From positions 1 to 64,000 of the forward strand of contig NZ_AXAP01000001.1 in NCBI RefSeq assembly GCF_000472865.1: 64,000 nt of DNA, in the 5' to 3' direction. Positions 43,134-52,864 of the stretch are shown in pieces (the first letter of the stretch is position 1; each line of letters starts with the position of its first letter). The notes below the pieces were generated by a model, which worked only from the letters and a program-made list of their open reading frames with translations, was not told the DNA's origin and made no database searches. The DNA is from Bradyrhizobium elkanii WSM2783 (GTDB lineage: Bacteria > Pseudomonadota > Alphaproteobacteria > Rhizobiales > Xanthobacteraceae). A program made the translations under genes and the position numbers.

Positions 43134-45506
43134 ATGACCGCAGAGACTGATCCGCGCATTCGCGCCGGCCGCTACGTCGCGCCACAGGGCCTGTACGAGC
43201 AGAACAAGGCCCTGCCGTTCCTCGGGCGGGTCAGCTGCAATCGCGAGCAGCTCGTCGCCGGCGAATGGACCGAGATCGAGCTGGTCTATGAGGTCGGCGC
43301 GGTCGGCCTCGCCGACGGCGCCTGGCTCAAGCTCGCGTTCAAGTTCTATTCCGACTGGGCATTGTTCCAGACCTCCGATCCGGCCGGTGCGAACTACGTG
43401 TCCGCCGAATATCACGCCGGACCGCTGCGGCCGGGGCAAAGCCCGTCGACGGTGCAGGGCTTGAAGGTGCGCTTCGACCAGAAAGGGCACGAGCGGCCCT
43501 TCCAGAAGGCGATCATCGTCGACATCGTGGACGGCTATCTCAACCCTGGAGACCGCATCGTGATCCGGCTCGGCGACCGCCGGCAGGGCGGCGGTGGCAC
43601 CCGCGTGCAGAGCTTCGTCGAGAAGGACTTTCGTTTCCGCCTGTTCATCGACCCGCTCGGCAGCTCGAAATTCGCAGAGGCGCCCGGCGACTGTGTCATC
43701 AACATCGTGCCCGGGCCGCCGCGGTCGCCAGTGTTGACGGCGCCGCGGCTGGTGGCACCGCAGTCTCTGTTCGACATCGTGGTTCGCTTGGACGATCTGT
43801 GGGGCAACACCTGTCGCGACCGTGCAGCGCGTGGCGAGCTCCGCCTGATCGATCCCGCCGGGCACGTGCAATTGCAGCCACTCAACTTCGCTGCCGAGGG
43901 ATGGAACGTCGCACGCGTCCACGGACTGGCATTGGAGCGCAGAGGCGAGTGGCGGTTGGAGGCGCAGGTCGAAGGTCTCGCCGCGCCGGCGGTTGCCTTC
44001 GTCCAGGTCGAACCGCTTGCGCAGGACATGCGTCCGCTTTACGCGGATCTCCATGTGCATTCCCATGACACCGTGGGCACCAACGATACGCTCTACAACC
44101 TTGCCTATGGCCGCGACGTGGCGGCGCTCGACATCGTCGGGTACACCGTCAACGACTTCAACATCAAGCAGGCCGACTGGGAGCGGGCGGTCGAGATCAT
44201 TGCCGGGCTGAACGCGCCGGGCCGGTTCGTCTGCTATCCGGGGACCGAGTGGTGCGGCAACTCCAGCGCCGGCGGCGACCGCAACGTTGTGTTTCTGGGG
44301 GAAGGCAAGCCGCGGTTTCCGTTTGATGCAGAAGGCCATTCAGTGCGCTCGTTCGAGTGGAACGAGACGACGGCCGGCACCATTCGTCCCGGCGTGTGGC
44401 CGGTTGACGAGCTTTATGCGGCGTATGCCGATAGCCCGGAGGAGCATCTCCTCATTCCCCATGTGGGCGGGCGACGCTGCATCCTCGATTGGCATCACCC
44501 TGAACTCGAGCGCCTTGTCGAGGTGGGGTCGTCCTGGGGACAGTTCCACTGGTTCTATATCGACGCGTTGGCGCGTGGCTATCGCGTGGGTGCGTCCGCT
44601 GCGGGTGACGAACACCAGGGACGATGCGGCGGCGGTGCGCCGGCCACGGCCGTGTTCGGCTCCCGCGGTGGATTGACGGGCGTCCTCGCGGAGCGCCTCG
44701 ACCGCGCGAGTGTGGGGCAGGCGCTGCGCGCGCGGCGCACCTTCGCAACGACCGGCGAGCGCAGCTTCGCGAGCCTGCGGCTCGGCGCGGCCTGGATGGG
44801 CGAGGTTGTCGCCGTCAGTCGGCATGAGCCGTTGACCTACCGGCTGCTGGGCGATCAGGGCTGGGAAAGCGTCGAACTGTTCGATGCCGGCCACCTGATC
44901 TGGCGCCGGGACCTGAATGCGGAAGCCGGTCTCTCCGAGCGCAAGGTGAGGGTGCGTCTCGCCGGTGCGCGCATCAGGGATCGCTATCGTGCCGCTAACT
45001 GGAGCGGCGAGATCACGGTGCTCGGCGCCGCAATCCTTGATGTCCGCGGCGTCGGATTCGATCATCCGGAACAGCGGGCCTGGCGCAAGGACACGACCAC
45101 CGTGGGATTTGTCACGGCGACCCATGGAGACACGGATGCCATCGAATTGACCCTGTCGGGTCTCGCGGGTGCCAGGATCGAAGTGCGAGGGGGCATTACG
45201 GGCTATGTGAAGGTCGGTGATCCCTTGAGTCCGTCGCCTCACGTACATGCGCCGCAGTTCAGCCTCGAGATCTCCGGCACCGACCTTCTTGCAGGCGGCC
45301 GCGCGCTCGCTCTCAGCGGAATCGAGCTGGAGGTGGCCGTTGAGCGTGTCTCTGACGTCGCGCTGCCGCGCGATGTCAGCGGCGAGATCGATCTCTCCGG
45401 CTTCGATCTCACATCGGGGATCGAGCATCCGCTGTTCATCACCGCGCGGCAGCGGGACCAGTCGAGAATCTGGACGTCGCCGATCTTCCTGACGCCGGGA
45501 AATTGA
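43134..45506 (+). CDS. large PHP-like metallohydrolase (DUF3604-type), function unknown
   Basis: A 790-residue protein. Residues 1 to about 295 are beta-rich, with no enzyme motif. The PHP-like metal site then begins with YADLHVHSHDTVGTND near 303, followed by YPGTEWCGNSSAGGDRN near 365 and IPHVGGRRCILDWHHPE near 443. The characteristic DUF3604-like ending GGLTGVLAERLDRASVGQAL and RRTFATTGER follows near 515-545. The remaining 240 residues are another beta-rich part. No signal peptide, so it is cytoplasmic. It closes the GntR-controlled importer operon, so it likely hydrolyses the imported compound or an intermediate. The reaction is not known. Confidence 0.8.
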   Translation: MTAETDPRIRAGRYVAPQGLYEQNKALPFLGRVSCNREQLVAGEWTEIELVYEVGAVGLADGAWLKLAFKFYSDWALFQTSDPAGANYVSAEYHAGPLRPGQSPSTVQGLKVRFDQKGHERPFQKAIIVDIVDGYLNPGDRIVIRLGDRRQGGGGTRVQSFVEKDFRFRLFIDPLGSSKFAEAPGDCVINIVPGPPRSPVLTAPRLVAPQSLFDIVVRLDDLWGNTCRDRAARGELRLIDPAGHVQLQPLNFAAEGWNVARVHGLALERRGEWRLEAQVEGLAAPAVAFVQVEPLAQDMRPLYADLHVHSHDTVGTNDTLYNLAYGRDVAALDIVGYTVNDFNIKQADWERAVEIIAGLNAPGRFVCYPGTEWCGNSSAGGDRNVVFLGEGKPRFPFDAEGHSVRSFEWNETTAGTIRPGVWPVDELYAAYADSPEEHLLIPHVGGRRCILDWHHPELERLVEVGSSWGQFHWFYIDALARGYRVGASAAGDEHQGRCGGGAPATAVFGSRGGLTGVLAERLDRASVGQALRARRTFATTGERSFASLRLGAAWMGEVVAVSRHEPLTYRLLGDQGWESVELFDAGHLIWRRDLNAEAGLSERKVRVRLAGARIRDRYRAANWSGEITVLGAAILDVRGVGFDHPEQRAWRKDTTTVGFVTATHGDTDAIELTLSGLAGARIEVRGGITGYVKVGDPLSPSPHVHAPQFSLEISGTDLLAGGRALALSGIELEVAVERVSDVALPRDVSGEIDLSGFDLTSGIEHPLFITARQRDQSRIWTSPIFLTPGN

Positions 45507-46143
45507 GGCAGGATTAGCAGCCGCGTCTCCAAGTCTGCGCTTGCGATTGTCTAACACGTCAATGGCAGATACCTCGCGCCCGAACGAGGATAATGCGGTC
45601 AGGATGTTTACCGCGCGTCCGGCGATATCACCGTCATCGATCGCAGCGGTCAGCGCGCCGGGATCGACGAGGCGGGTGTTGATGCGCTCTCATCGTGAGC
45701 GCTCGCTCGGCGCAAAATTCCGCAATGTTGTCAGTTGCCATTGAGGCGGGACGTGGTGGCTATGGAAGTCGAATGATCGAAAGTGACTGAGCCATTGCAT
45801 CACCCAACGTGAGGCGACAAGGAAAATACAAAAAAGGACGGACCTCGCCATTCCAAATTTCCATTGCAAACAGCAACAAATATCCGCTGGTCCGCTGGCT
45901 TGGGAGCGGGCGTAGGCTTCATTCATGGCCGCATCGAGCGCACGGTCGTATTTTCGCAGGACTCGTTTGCTTGCGCCGATGTTCCATAGGTCAAAATTTT
46001 CGTTTGATCATGAAGGAAAACATGGATGAGGTGTTGCTCGCCGGTTTGTCGAATAGAGTTACTTATTTTCCGATCAAGCTTGACTCCGGTTGTGCGCAGA
46101 CTGACGATTTTAATCGCTTTAATTTTCCGGGAGGCCATCAACA
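45507..46143. other. gene-poor stretch with a possible dehydrogenase fragment
   Basis: No convincing intact gene. On the minus strand around 45690-45545 one frame reads RLVDPGALTAAIDDGDIAG, which faintly resembles the C-terminal part of D-isomer 2-hydroxyacid dehydrogenases, without start or catalytic residues. The 3' part (45750-46140) is AT-richer and probably carries the promoter of the TauD-like gene, but I see no clear -35/-10 pair. Confidence 0.3.
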
Positions 46144-47070
46144 ATGAGCATTGCGCTGGCGGAGTCAGCCGTCGGGAATACAGGGCAACATCAAGACCTT
46201 TCTGTCCGTCGCTATAAGCCACTGATCGGAGCGGTGATCGAGAACGTCGATTTGACCAAGCCGCTCAGCGATCGCAACAAGCAGGATCTAAACCGTGCGT
46301 TGATCGAGCACGGCGTCATCTTCATCCGCAATCAGGCGCTGAACTCCGGCCAGCATGTCGAACTTGCCCGCGTCTTCGGCAGCCCCATCCGCAAGAATAT
46401 CTATCTGCCGTCGGTGAACGAGTTTCCCGAGATCGAGGTCATCGCCCATGACGAACACACCAAGTCGGGCGGAACCGACAATTGGCACGTCGATGTCTCA
46501 TGGCAGCGCGAGCCTCCCAAGGCGACGGTGCTGCATATCAAGCAGGTGCCTCCCGGCGGGGGCGGTGATACGATCTGGGCTTCTTCCGGCGCTGTCTATG
46601 ATCTGCTCGATCCCGACCTAGCCCGCTATTTCGAGAAATTGACGGCAGTGAACACCTTCTGGGCTTCGCCGAAAAAGGCCGCGCTGTCGGATCTTCTCTC
46701 GGGCTATGCAGCAGGAGGACAAGAAACGGCTGAAGAGGGGCTGGCGCGCGTCAGGGATGCCGCCGTCAAGTTTCCGCCGATCGAAGTGCCCGTCGTCAAG
46801 ACGCACCCGGAGACGGGCCGCAAGCTGATCTTCGTCAACGAGGCCCACACCAGCCATCTGCTCGGCGTCTCCAAGACCGCCAGCCAGAGCTTATTGAACT
46901 ATCTGTACGATCTCATCAAGACGCCCGAAGTGCAGGCTCGCTTCGAGTGGCAGGAGGGTGACGTCGCGATTTGGGACAACAGACAGGTCCAGCATTACGC
47001 GACTCGTGACTACGGCAAGGCTCCGCGCCGCATCCACCGCCTCACATTGGAATATGACGGCGTATTCTAG
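46144..47070 (+). CDS. TauD/TfdA-family alpha-ketoglutarate-dependent dioxygenase
   Basis: A 308-residue non-heme Fe(II) oxygenase. The facial triad is visible as His115 and Asp117 in NWHVDVSW and His298 in RRIHRLTLEYDG. The oxoglutarate-binding Arg lies near the same C-terminal segment. GGGAGG precedes the ATG by 9 bp. The family hydroxylates taurine, alkylsulfonates, sulfate esters or aryloxyacids so that they fall apart. It is followed after 41 bp by a broken sulfonate-type binding protein gene, so it probably once formed part of a sulfur- or aryl-scavenging operon. Confidence 0.92.
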   Translation: MSIALAESAVGNTGQHQDLSVRRYKPLIGAVIENVDLTKPLSDRNKQDLNRALIEHGVIFIRNQALNSGQHVELARVFGSPIRKNIYLPSVNEFPEIEVIAHDEHTKSGGTDNWHVDVSWQREPPKATVLHIKQVPPGGGGDTIWASSGAVYDLLDPDLARYFEKLTAVNTFWASPKKAALSDLLSGYAAGGQETAEEGLARVRDAAVKFPPIEVPVVKTHPETGRKLIFVNEAHTSHLLGVSKTASQSLLNYLYDLIKTPEVQARFEWQEGDVAIWDNRQVQHYATRDYGKAPRRIHRLTLEYDGVF

Positions 47071-47111
47071 ACGTCCGCCGGCGTGCAATCTCCAGCCAGG
47101 AGAGACGGTCG

Positions 47112-47590
47112 ATGCGTATTTGTTATCTGCGGATCGGGAGCGGAGGCGGCCGAACTCTGGCTGCAGCTTGTGAATGTCCGAAATTCGCTGCTGAACAGGC
47201 GTTGCGTTTCTTCACTCTCTTCTGCTTTCTGCTGGTCTCGGCCCCGGGCCTTCTCCGTGCGGAGGATGCGCCGAAGCAGCCGGGGCCGGCGCCGGAAAAG
47301 CTCGAGCTGCGATATCAGGGCTGGTCGGGCCGCGTGCTCTACCCCGAGCTCGCTGAGGATCTCGGATACCTCGCGCCCGTCAAACTCAACTGGATCGGCA
47401 ATACAATTAGTGGCCCTCAGGACATCCAGGCGGCAGTGACGGTGACATCGACTTCGGCGGCGCTTTCAACGGCTCTATCCTGAAGCTCGCCGCTGCGGGC
47501 GCGCCTATCAAGGCAGTCATCGCCTATCTCGGCACCGACGCGCAGACGTCAAGCGGTATCGTCACGCTTGCCTCCACCCAGATCCAGAGC
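47112..47590 (+). pseudogene. frameshifted and truncated ABC substrate-binding protein (sulfonate type)
   Basis: The ATG at 47112 behind AGGAGA opens a frame with a signal-like stretch (LRFFTLFCFLLVSAPGLLRA) and then LELRYQGWSGRVLYPELAED. Around 47440 the phase is lost; the correct sequence continues in another frame as DIDFGGAFNGSILKLAAAGA and GTDAQTSSGIVTLAST. Loss of one G (ACG-GGT to ACG-GT) explains the shift. At about 47590 the sequence changes abruptly into an unrelated reductase, so the C-terminal two thirds are deleted. Confidence 0.75.
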
Positions 47591-48110
47591 CTGATCATCA
47601 CCGAGGCCGCCAACGTGGATCAGTCCAGCCACGGTTACGCAAGGACACCCGGAATCCACTCGGAAGCCCAAATGCAGGGCTGGCGCCTGGTGACCGATGA
47701 GGTTCACCGTCATGGCGGCACGATCTTTCTGCAGTTGTGGCACGTCGGCAGGATGGCCCATTCCTCGATTCTGCCGAACGGCCAGGCGCCGGTGGGCGTG
47801 ACCGAGCAACGGGCAGGGGGCTCGTCGGTGTTTGCCCACGGCCCGGATGGCCGGTTGGGTTATATGCCTACGGAGACGCCGAGGCCCCTCAGCACGGATG
47901 AAGTGTCGGCCATAGTCGGCACCTTTGCCAAAGCTGCCGCCAATGCACGGAAGGTCGGGTTCGATGGTGTCGAACTCCATGCAGCCAACGGCTATCTGTT
48001 CGAGCAGTTCATGAACTCGATGCTCAATACGTGCACCGACAGTTACGGCGGGGGCCGCATGGAAGATCGCACGCGCTTCCCGATGGAAGTCTTGGAGAAC
48101 ACTGTAGTCA
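47591..48110 (+). pseudogene. central fragment of an Old Yellow Enzyme-family NADH:flavin oxidoreductase
   Basis: From 47591 the frame reads LIITEAANVD, then GIHSEAQMQGWRLVTDEVHR, FLQLWHVGRMAH and GFDGVELHAANGYLFEQFMN, which are hallmarks of NemA-type alkene reductases (flavin-binding HAANGYL included). The N-terminal first strands and everything after FPMEVLENTVV are missing. It is fused at its 5' side to the broken binding-protein gene and at its 3' side to unrelated DNA, so the junctions mark two rearrangements. Confidence 0.75.
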
Positions 48111-48180
48111 AAGGTCAAAATGCCCACGCTCCGGCAGACGCTCACTCCGGGCGAACATATACCGTTGCGACGCCGATCGT

Positions 48181-48220
48181 TTTTGCGTCAGCTAAATTGA
48201 CCCGCCACTTTTGCGCGCAG
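48181..48220. mobile_element. possible end of an IS21-type element
   Basis: On the minus strand, CGCAAAAGTGGCGGGTCAAT followed by TTAGCTGACGC lies exactly where the reductase fragment has lost its similarity. Sequences of the form GTGGCGGGTCAATTT recall the repeated ends of IS21-family elements. No transposase or second end is seen here, so this is only a suggestion. Confidence 0.2.
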
Positions 48221-48279
48221 TAAAGACAACAACCTCGCGGCCGCAGCCGCGCCGCTGACACCGCCAAAGCAGCCCTCTA

Positions 48280-48293
48280 TTGATCTAGATCAA
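48280..48293. promoter_or_regulatory. perfect FNR/FixK-type box
   Basis: TTGATCTAGATCAA is a perfect palindrome and an exact match to the FNR/FixK consensus TTGAT-N4-ATCAA. Its centre is 68 bp before the ATG of the binding-protein gene at 48355. If it acts at -41.5, transcription would start near 48328. This points to control by low oxygen. Confidence 0.7.
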
Positions 48294-48354
48294 GTAATCA
48301 ATCCGGCAGGCTTGAAATCTAGGCAAGCGCGCTCCATCTAGTCGAGTTTTTGCA

Positions 48355-49572
48355 ATGGATACGCTGCTCCGGACCCTGCTGACCATCGCTGTTGCTGTTG
48401 CCTCGTTGGGCGCGATCTCGGAGCGCGTGCGTGAGGAGGTGGCCGACAACGAAATCCGCATCGGCAATCTCATGCCGTATAGTGGAAACCTTGAGATCTT
48501 TGGGGCAATCGGCAAGGCCGAGGCGGCCTATTTTGAGATGCTCAATGAGCGCGGTGGCATCAATGGCCGCAAAGTGCGCTTCATCTCCTACGACGATAAA
48601 TCTGATGCGGCATCCTCCCTGAGCTTGACGCGTGCGCTTGTCGAGCAGGACAATGTTCTCCTGATGTTTGGTTCCTTCGGTACACCAGGCAATTTCGCCG
48701 TTCGCAAATACTTGAATGAAAAACAGATCCCTCAGCTGTTTGTTGCTTCCGGCGACGATCATCTCAGCGATCCAAGCTCGTTCCCATGGACAATGGGCTG
48801 GCAGCCTTCGTTCCGAGAAGAGGGACGCATCTACGCGAATTACATCCAGGCATTCTACCCGGGAAAGAGGATCGTGGTTCTCTGGCAGAATGACTACTTC
48901 GGTCGTGAGATCATCAAGGGTCTGGAGGATGGGCTAGGAGAGATCGCCCAAATGATCAGGGTCGGTATCGCCTACGATCTTAGGGACGAACATCTAGACA
49001 CACACGTATCGATCCTGAAGCGATCAGGTGCAGAAGTCGTTGTCTTTGCGGGCGTAGCCTCAAACGCCGCGAAAGTGATCCGCCTGGCAGCGGACATTAA
49101 TTGGCGTCCCACCTTCATCCTGAACCAGATGGCCTCGTCGATCGCAATGGCTCTAAAACCTGCCGGCTTGGACAATGCGGTAGGTGTAATCACCGCCGCA
49201 TACCTCAAGGACGCTGACGATCCGGCTTGGAAGGTCGGACAGTCCGGCTCTGATTGGCAATCATTTCTGGAGAAATATCAACGAATCGGTGGCGGGGACG
49301 AAAGCGCCGCCATGTTCGGATACGCCGCCGCCGAGACGCTGGCGCAGGTGCTCAGGCAGTCTGGCAATGACTTGTCGCGTGAGAATGTCATGAAGCAGGC
49401 TGCAGCGCTAAAGGACTATCAGAGCTCCGCCCTTTTGCCCGGCATCAAGATCACCACCGGTCCATTGAATTTCCGGCCAATCAAGCACATGCGATTGGTT
49501 CAATTCGACGGCCGCACTTGGCAGCCGATTGGCGACGTTCTAGAGACGGCGTTTGCCAACCTCGATAACTAG
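48355..49572 (+). CDS. orphan Liv-type ABC substrate-binding protein
   Basis: A 405-residue type I binding protein. The N-terminus is a weak signal peptide (MDTLLRTLLTIAVAVASLGA), followed by EIRIGNLMPYSGNLEIFGAIG. Later segments such as VVLWQNDYFGREIIKGLEDG and MFGYAAAETLAQVLRQSG are family-typical. No permease or ATPase lies nearby, so it must use transporter parts encoded elsewhere or act as a sensor input. There is no clear ribosome site. A perfect FNR/FixK box upstream suggests expression under oxygen limitation. Codon use is slightly less GC-rich than in the catabolic operons. Confidence 0.88.
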   Translation: MDTLLRTLLTIAVAVASLGAISERVREEVADNEIRIGNLMPYSGNLEIFGAIGKAEAAYFEMLNERGGINGRKVRFISYDDKSDAASSLSLTRALVEQDNVLLMFGSFGTPGNFAVRKYLNEKQIPQLFVASGDDHLSDPSSFPWTMGWQPSFREEGRIYANYIQAFYPGKRIVVLWQNDYFGREIIKGLEDGLGEIAQMIRVGIAYDLRDEHLDTHVSILKRSGAEVVVFAGVASNAAKVIRLAADINWRPTFILNQMASSIAMALKPAGLDNAVGVITAAYLKDADDPAWKVGQSGSDWQSFLEKYQRIGGGDESAAMFGYAAAETLAQVLRQSGNDLSRENVMKQAAALKDYQSSALLPGIKITTGPLNFRPIKHMRLVQFDGRTWQPIGDVLETAFANLDN

Positions 49573-50412
49573 GCATTCCCGTCCAACAGCTTTAGAGGAC
49601 CGGAAATCCTGGCCGAAACAAAAAAACTCTCCGTAGAAGGCGCTCAGCAAGATGCGCGCCGACGATGCGACCGTATCGCGGTCTAATCGTCATGATGAGG
49701 AGATGGACGCGCTTGATGAGGAGATCAAGCGGATGCGGGCGCAGCGGCTTCGCCTCTGCGACGTAAGGGGGCGGATAGCGATGGCTTGTTTTCCACGGCT
49801 TTTCTCCTTCGGCTTCTTATCTCCATGATCAGGCTGTTGCCTGATGTGTTTGAAGGAAGGGCAGAGTTTATCCGCCCACATTCAACGGCGGATAGCAGAT
49901 AGAAATGGTACAGGTGCTGACCCATTATCAGCCGCGATGATATTGCGATGTCTGTTGGTTGCGTATTGGCCCTTTGAGACACGCCGATTGTATCGCGCAG
50001 TGTCCGCTTCCGGCAGTAACACGGAAGACATTTGCTCGGGCTGAGTCTTTCTCAGTTTGACCCCAATGGGACATTCAACCACCAAATTTGCTGCAGCGCT
50101 CAAATCGCCGCTCTCGTGATCGATAATCAAGGTTCCATCAGACTTGACCACTCCGTCAATGCGCCTGCGTGTTATCTTGAAGCGCGGAATTGCGCGCGGA
50201 AAATTTCGAGGCTCTCGGGTTCGCGAGCCGATGGTCGAAATACTGTCTTTGCTGGCCGGTCATGTCGGCGAAGTGCAAAGTTGGACCTCTTGTCGATCTT
50301 CGGACCGGGCCCATCGGGCGCGACGACGAACTCGACGGCACCGCCCGATCGCCGAAGACCGCTCTAGCTTGAGCGCGTGAGTCGTCGGAAACTGTTGCAA
50401 GGGAGAAGGCTG
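49573..50412. other. gene-poor stretch of about 840 bp
   Basis: Short frames here (for example 49882-50151 on the minus strand, 89 codons) have no ribosome site and no motif I recognise. GC is lower than in the flanking genes. It may contain degraded insertion DNA. The 3' end carries the upstream sequence of the MFS gene; I see no strong promoter. Confidence 0.4.
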
Positions 50413-51666
50413 ATGCTGTCGAAGTCGCCGCGAGCGCAGATCGGGATGCTGATCCTCGCAACGAGCATCATCCAACTCGCCAACGGTTTCTTCGGCACCT
50501 TCATCTCCTTGCGTGTCGCAATCGAGGTTTTTGGGCCGACTATGTCTGGCCTGGTGCTCAGCAGCTATTTTGCCGGCTTCACACTGGGCGCGTTGCGTTG
50601 CGAACGGATCATCGAAGCGGTTGGTCACATCCGCGCCTATGCCGCCTTCGCAGGAACGGTCGTCGCCGCGACCGCAGCCATGCCGCTTCTGGCGAGCCCA
50701 CTGTCGTGGCTGATCCTGCGTGCGGTCATCGGCTTTGGTTGCTCTGGTCTTTTCATCGCCACTGAGAGCTGGCTCAACGCCAAGGCGGAGCCAACTGAGC
50801 GCGGACAGATTTTCTCAACCTACATGTTCGGCACGTTCCTCGCTCTTGCGTTAGGACAACTGCTGATCGGCCATGCCAAGGTTGAAGCGGCAGAACCTTT
50901 CAATGCAATCGCTGTCCTGTTCGCTGTGGCTCTAGTCATCGTGAGCACGACGCGGGCCGAACCGCCCCGCGGGACCGCGTCGGCTTCGCTGCCGTTCGGC
51001 CAATTGTTCCGCGCGGCGCCCGTCGCCGTCGCCGGCTGCACGGTGAGCGGGCTGATCAGCGCCAGTTTCTACTCGCTCGTTCCCGCATGGATGCAGGATG
51101 AAGGCATCGCACGCGAGACGATAGCGACCTTCATGTTGATCGCTGTGCTTGGCGGGCTCGCGTTCCAAGTTCCGATCGGTCGACTGTCGGATCAATTCGA
51201 CCGGCGCATCGTGTTATCGATGCTGAGCTTCGGCTTTGCTGCCACCGCGATCGCGGTGGTCTATTTGCCGCACTCGCGCCCGGTGATCTTGCCAGCCGCT
51301 GCGCTGCTCGGCGGCTTCATGTCGACCCTTTACCCGGTCTGTGTCGCCAACGCGCACGACCAAATGCCAGCCGATCAGGTTATTGCAGTGAGCGGCCGGC
51401 TCATCCTGGTCAGCGGGCTTGGCTCGATCCTTGGCCCGCTGATCGGCACCAGTTTGATGGCGAGGTTCAGCATCGACGGCGTGTTCTATTTTATGGCTGC
51501 CGTCGGCCTGCTGTTGGCCCTCCTAACCGTAGCCCGTCGCTTGGTAACAGCGCCGCCGACACACCAAGAGCGAACCTTCGAGATCCTAGCGCCGCAGGCA
51601 ACGCCGCTCGCGCACGATTTGCGTGACCTTCCAATGCGCGTTCTCGCTTCACAAAAACCCGAATAA
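50413..51666 (+). CDS. MFS transporter (YcaD-like)
   Basis: A 417-residue inner-membrane transporter with 12 predicted membrane segments in two halves. The start at 50413 follows GGGAGAAGG; the GTG at 50377 is less likely. Seen segments include SGLVLSSYFAGFTLGALRCE with its loop 2-3 motif, GFGCSGLFIATESWLNAKAE near residue 110 (typical of the YcaD subgroup), and GRLSDQFDRRIVLSMLSFG near 255, the second-half loop. It probably exports a small molecule. No linked regulator. Confidence 0.9.
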   Translation: MLSKSPRAQIGMLILATSIIQLANGFFGTFISLRVAIEVFGPTMSGLVLSSYFAGFTLGALRCERIIEAVGHIRAYAAFAGTVVAATAAMPLLASPLSWLILRAVIGFGCSGLFIATESWLNAKAEPTERGQIFSTYMFGTFLALALGQLLIGHAKVEAAEPFNAIAVLFAVALVIVSTTRAEPPRGTASASLPFGQLFRAAPVAVAGCTVSGLISASFYSLVPAWMQDEGIARETIATFMLIAVLGGLAFQVPIGRLSDQFDRRIVLSMLSFGFAATAIAVVYLPHSRPVILPAAALLGGFMSTLYPVCVANAHDQMPADQVIAVSGRLILVSGLGSILGPLIGTSLMARFSIDGVFYFMAAVGLLLALLTVARRLVTAPPTHQERTFEILAPQATPLAHDLRDLPMRVLASQKPE

Positions 51667-51810
51667 AGTGCGCTCGCCGCAAAGAGGTCGCATCGCTTCG
51701 ATCAAACTGGTCAACGTCTCTTCGGCCATGTCGCGCTGTTGCTGCAAGGTGTCGACGACGTCCTGCAGTGCCTGCAATTCCTCAGCTGGCCTCGAGCTCG
51801 TGCGCTCCAC
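51649..51810 (-). CDS. doubtful 53-residue coiled-coil ORF
   Basis: From GTG 51810 the minus strand reads VERTSSRPAEELQALQDVVD, then TLQQQRDMAEETLTSLIEAM, to a TGA at 51649. The heptad pattern (Leu, Val, Leu, Met) suggests a short coiled coil. It overlaps the MFS stop by 18 bp in convergent orientation. It could be a small real gene or the tail of a decayed one. Confidence 0.25.
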   Translation of the reverse strand: MERTSSRPAEELQALQDVVDTLQQQRDMAEETLTSLIEAMRPLCGERTLFGFL

Positions 51811-52864
51811 GGTCGGAGAACTTCAGCCCGATACCCGCGATAAGCAGACATCTGGCGTACGGGCCGCGATCGCCGCTTTGGGCGACATTCCTCGCTCAGT
51901 CAAATAAGCTAAAATGGCTGCCGCGATGTACCCGATATACTGATCCTCCCTTCTCAAGGCTTGTGATAGGGACCACGAAGGCTGCAGTCTCAATGCGACG
52001 TTGCAACCAGTGGAAAATGACGCGCTGCGCCAAGGCGTTCAACCGTCAACAAACCCGAAAGGTCAGCACCATGAAGCATATCCTTCACGTCGCTGCCATA
52101 GCTCTGCCGCTGGTCTTGTGGGCGGATATGAGTATGGCGGTGACCGTCGGCATACCAAAGTTCCATCCCGAGTGCTGTACAGGAGTGGCTCCTCGGCAGA
52201 GTGCGCAACCAAAGCAGATGTCACCAAGGCGACATCTCCATTCGCATACAGTCAGGCCGGAGCGCTCGCAATGACAGGAGCGCGTATCCTCGGTGCGGAA
52301 TTGCCCGACGCCGACGCTAGACCGCGCCGTCGGTCATCGGCATTCACCCGGCGGGTCAACTCAGCATAGGGGAGCTGGTACTCCGTCCAGCTCGGCATGG
52401 ACCGCATGCTATGCACGGCTCCTTTCGACATGACTGTTGTCGTTATGCATGTGGGGGAGCCCCGCGTTGATGTCGGCGACGGCTTCGTGTGACAGCATTG
52501 TTTACCGATCGAAGCGCGTGAGATCGACGCGCGATGGCGAGTGGTTGGGGATGGGCGAGCTGCTCGGATGTGGCCTGAACCCTTTTTCTATGCTATCGTC
52601 CGAACTGCCGACCACCCAGCTCATCTTGCCACGGGCGATGACCTCATTGAGGGTCGCCAGAGCATGACGCGACATCGGACAAAACCCTGAGCAAAAGGGA
52701 GGATCATTCCGTTACAATCCCGACATCCGCGGAGAGTCTAGGGAAGGGAGTGTTCCGATGGTTCGCCGGACCGCGCTCTTGGCCGGATGTCTTGAGGGCG
52801 GGTCGATTTTGTGATCGTGATCTGTCCGGCGGGCCTTCCGGAACTCAAACTCAAAAGGCTGGTC
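51667..52864. other. gene-poor stretch with two possible small ORFs
   Basis: At 52071-52274 (+) an ATG behind GAAAGG encodes a signal-peptide-like MKHILHVAAIALPLVLWADM and a basic, probably frameshifted, tail. At 52502-52675 (-) a 57-codon frame starts MSRHALATLNEVIARGKMSW with normal composition but no known domain. The rest carries nothing I recognise. TACAAT at 52713-52718 could be the -10 box of the second RND operon, without a good -35. Confidence 0.35.

Noticed and set aside
42351..44339. 662-codon minus-strand ORF opposite the permease and PHP-like genes
   Set aside because: Shadow of the opposite strand; Arg/Asp/His-rich with no recognisable domain, and it crosses two real genes.
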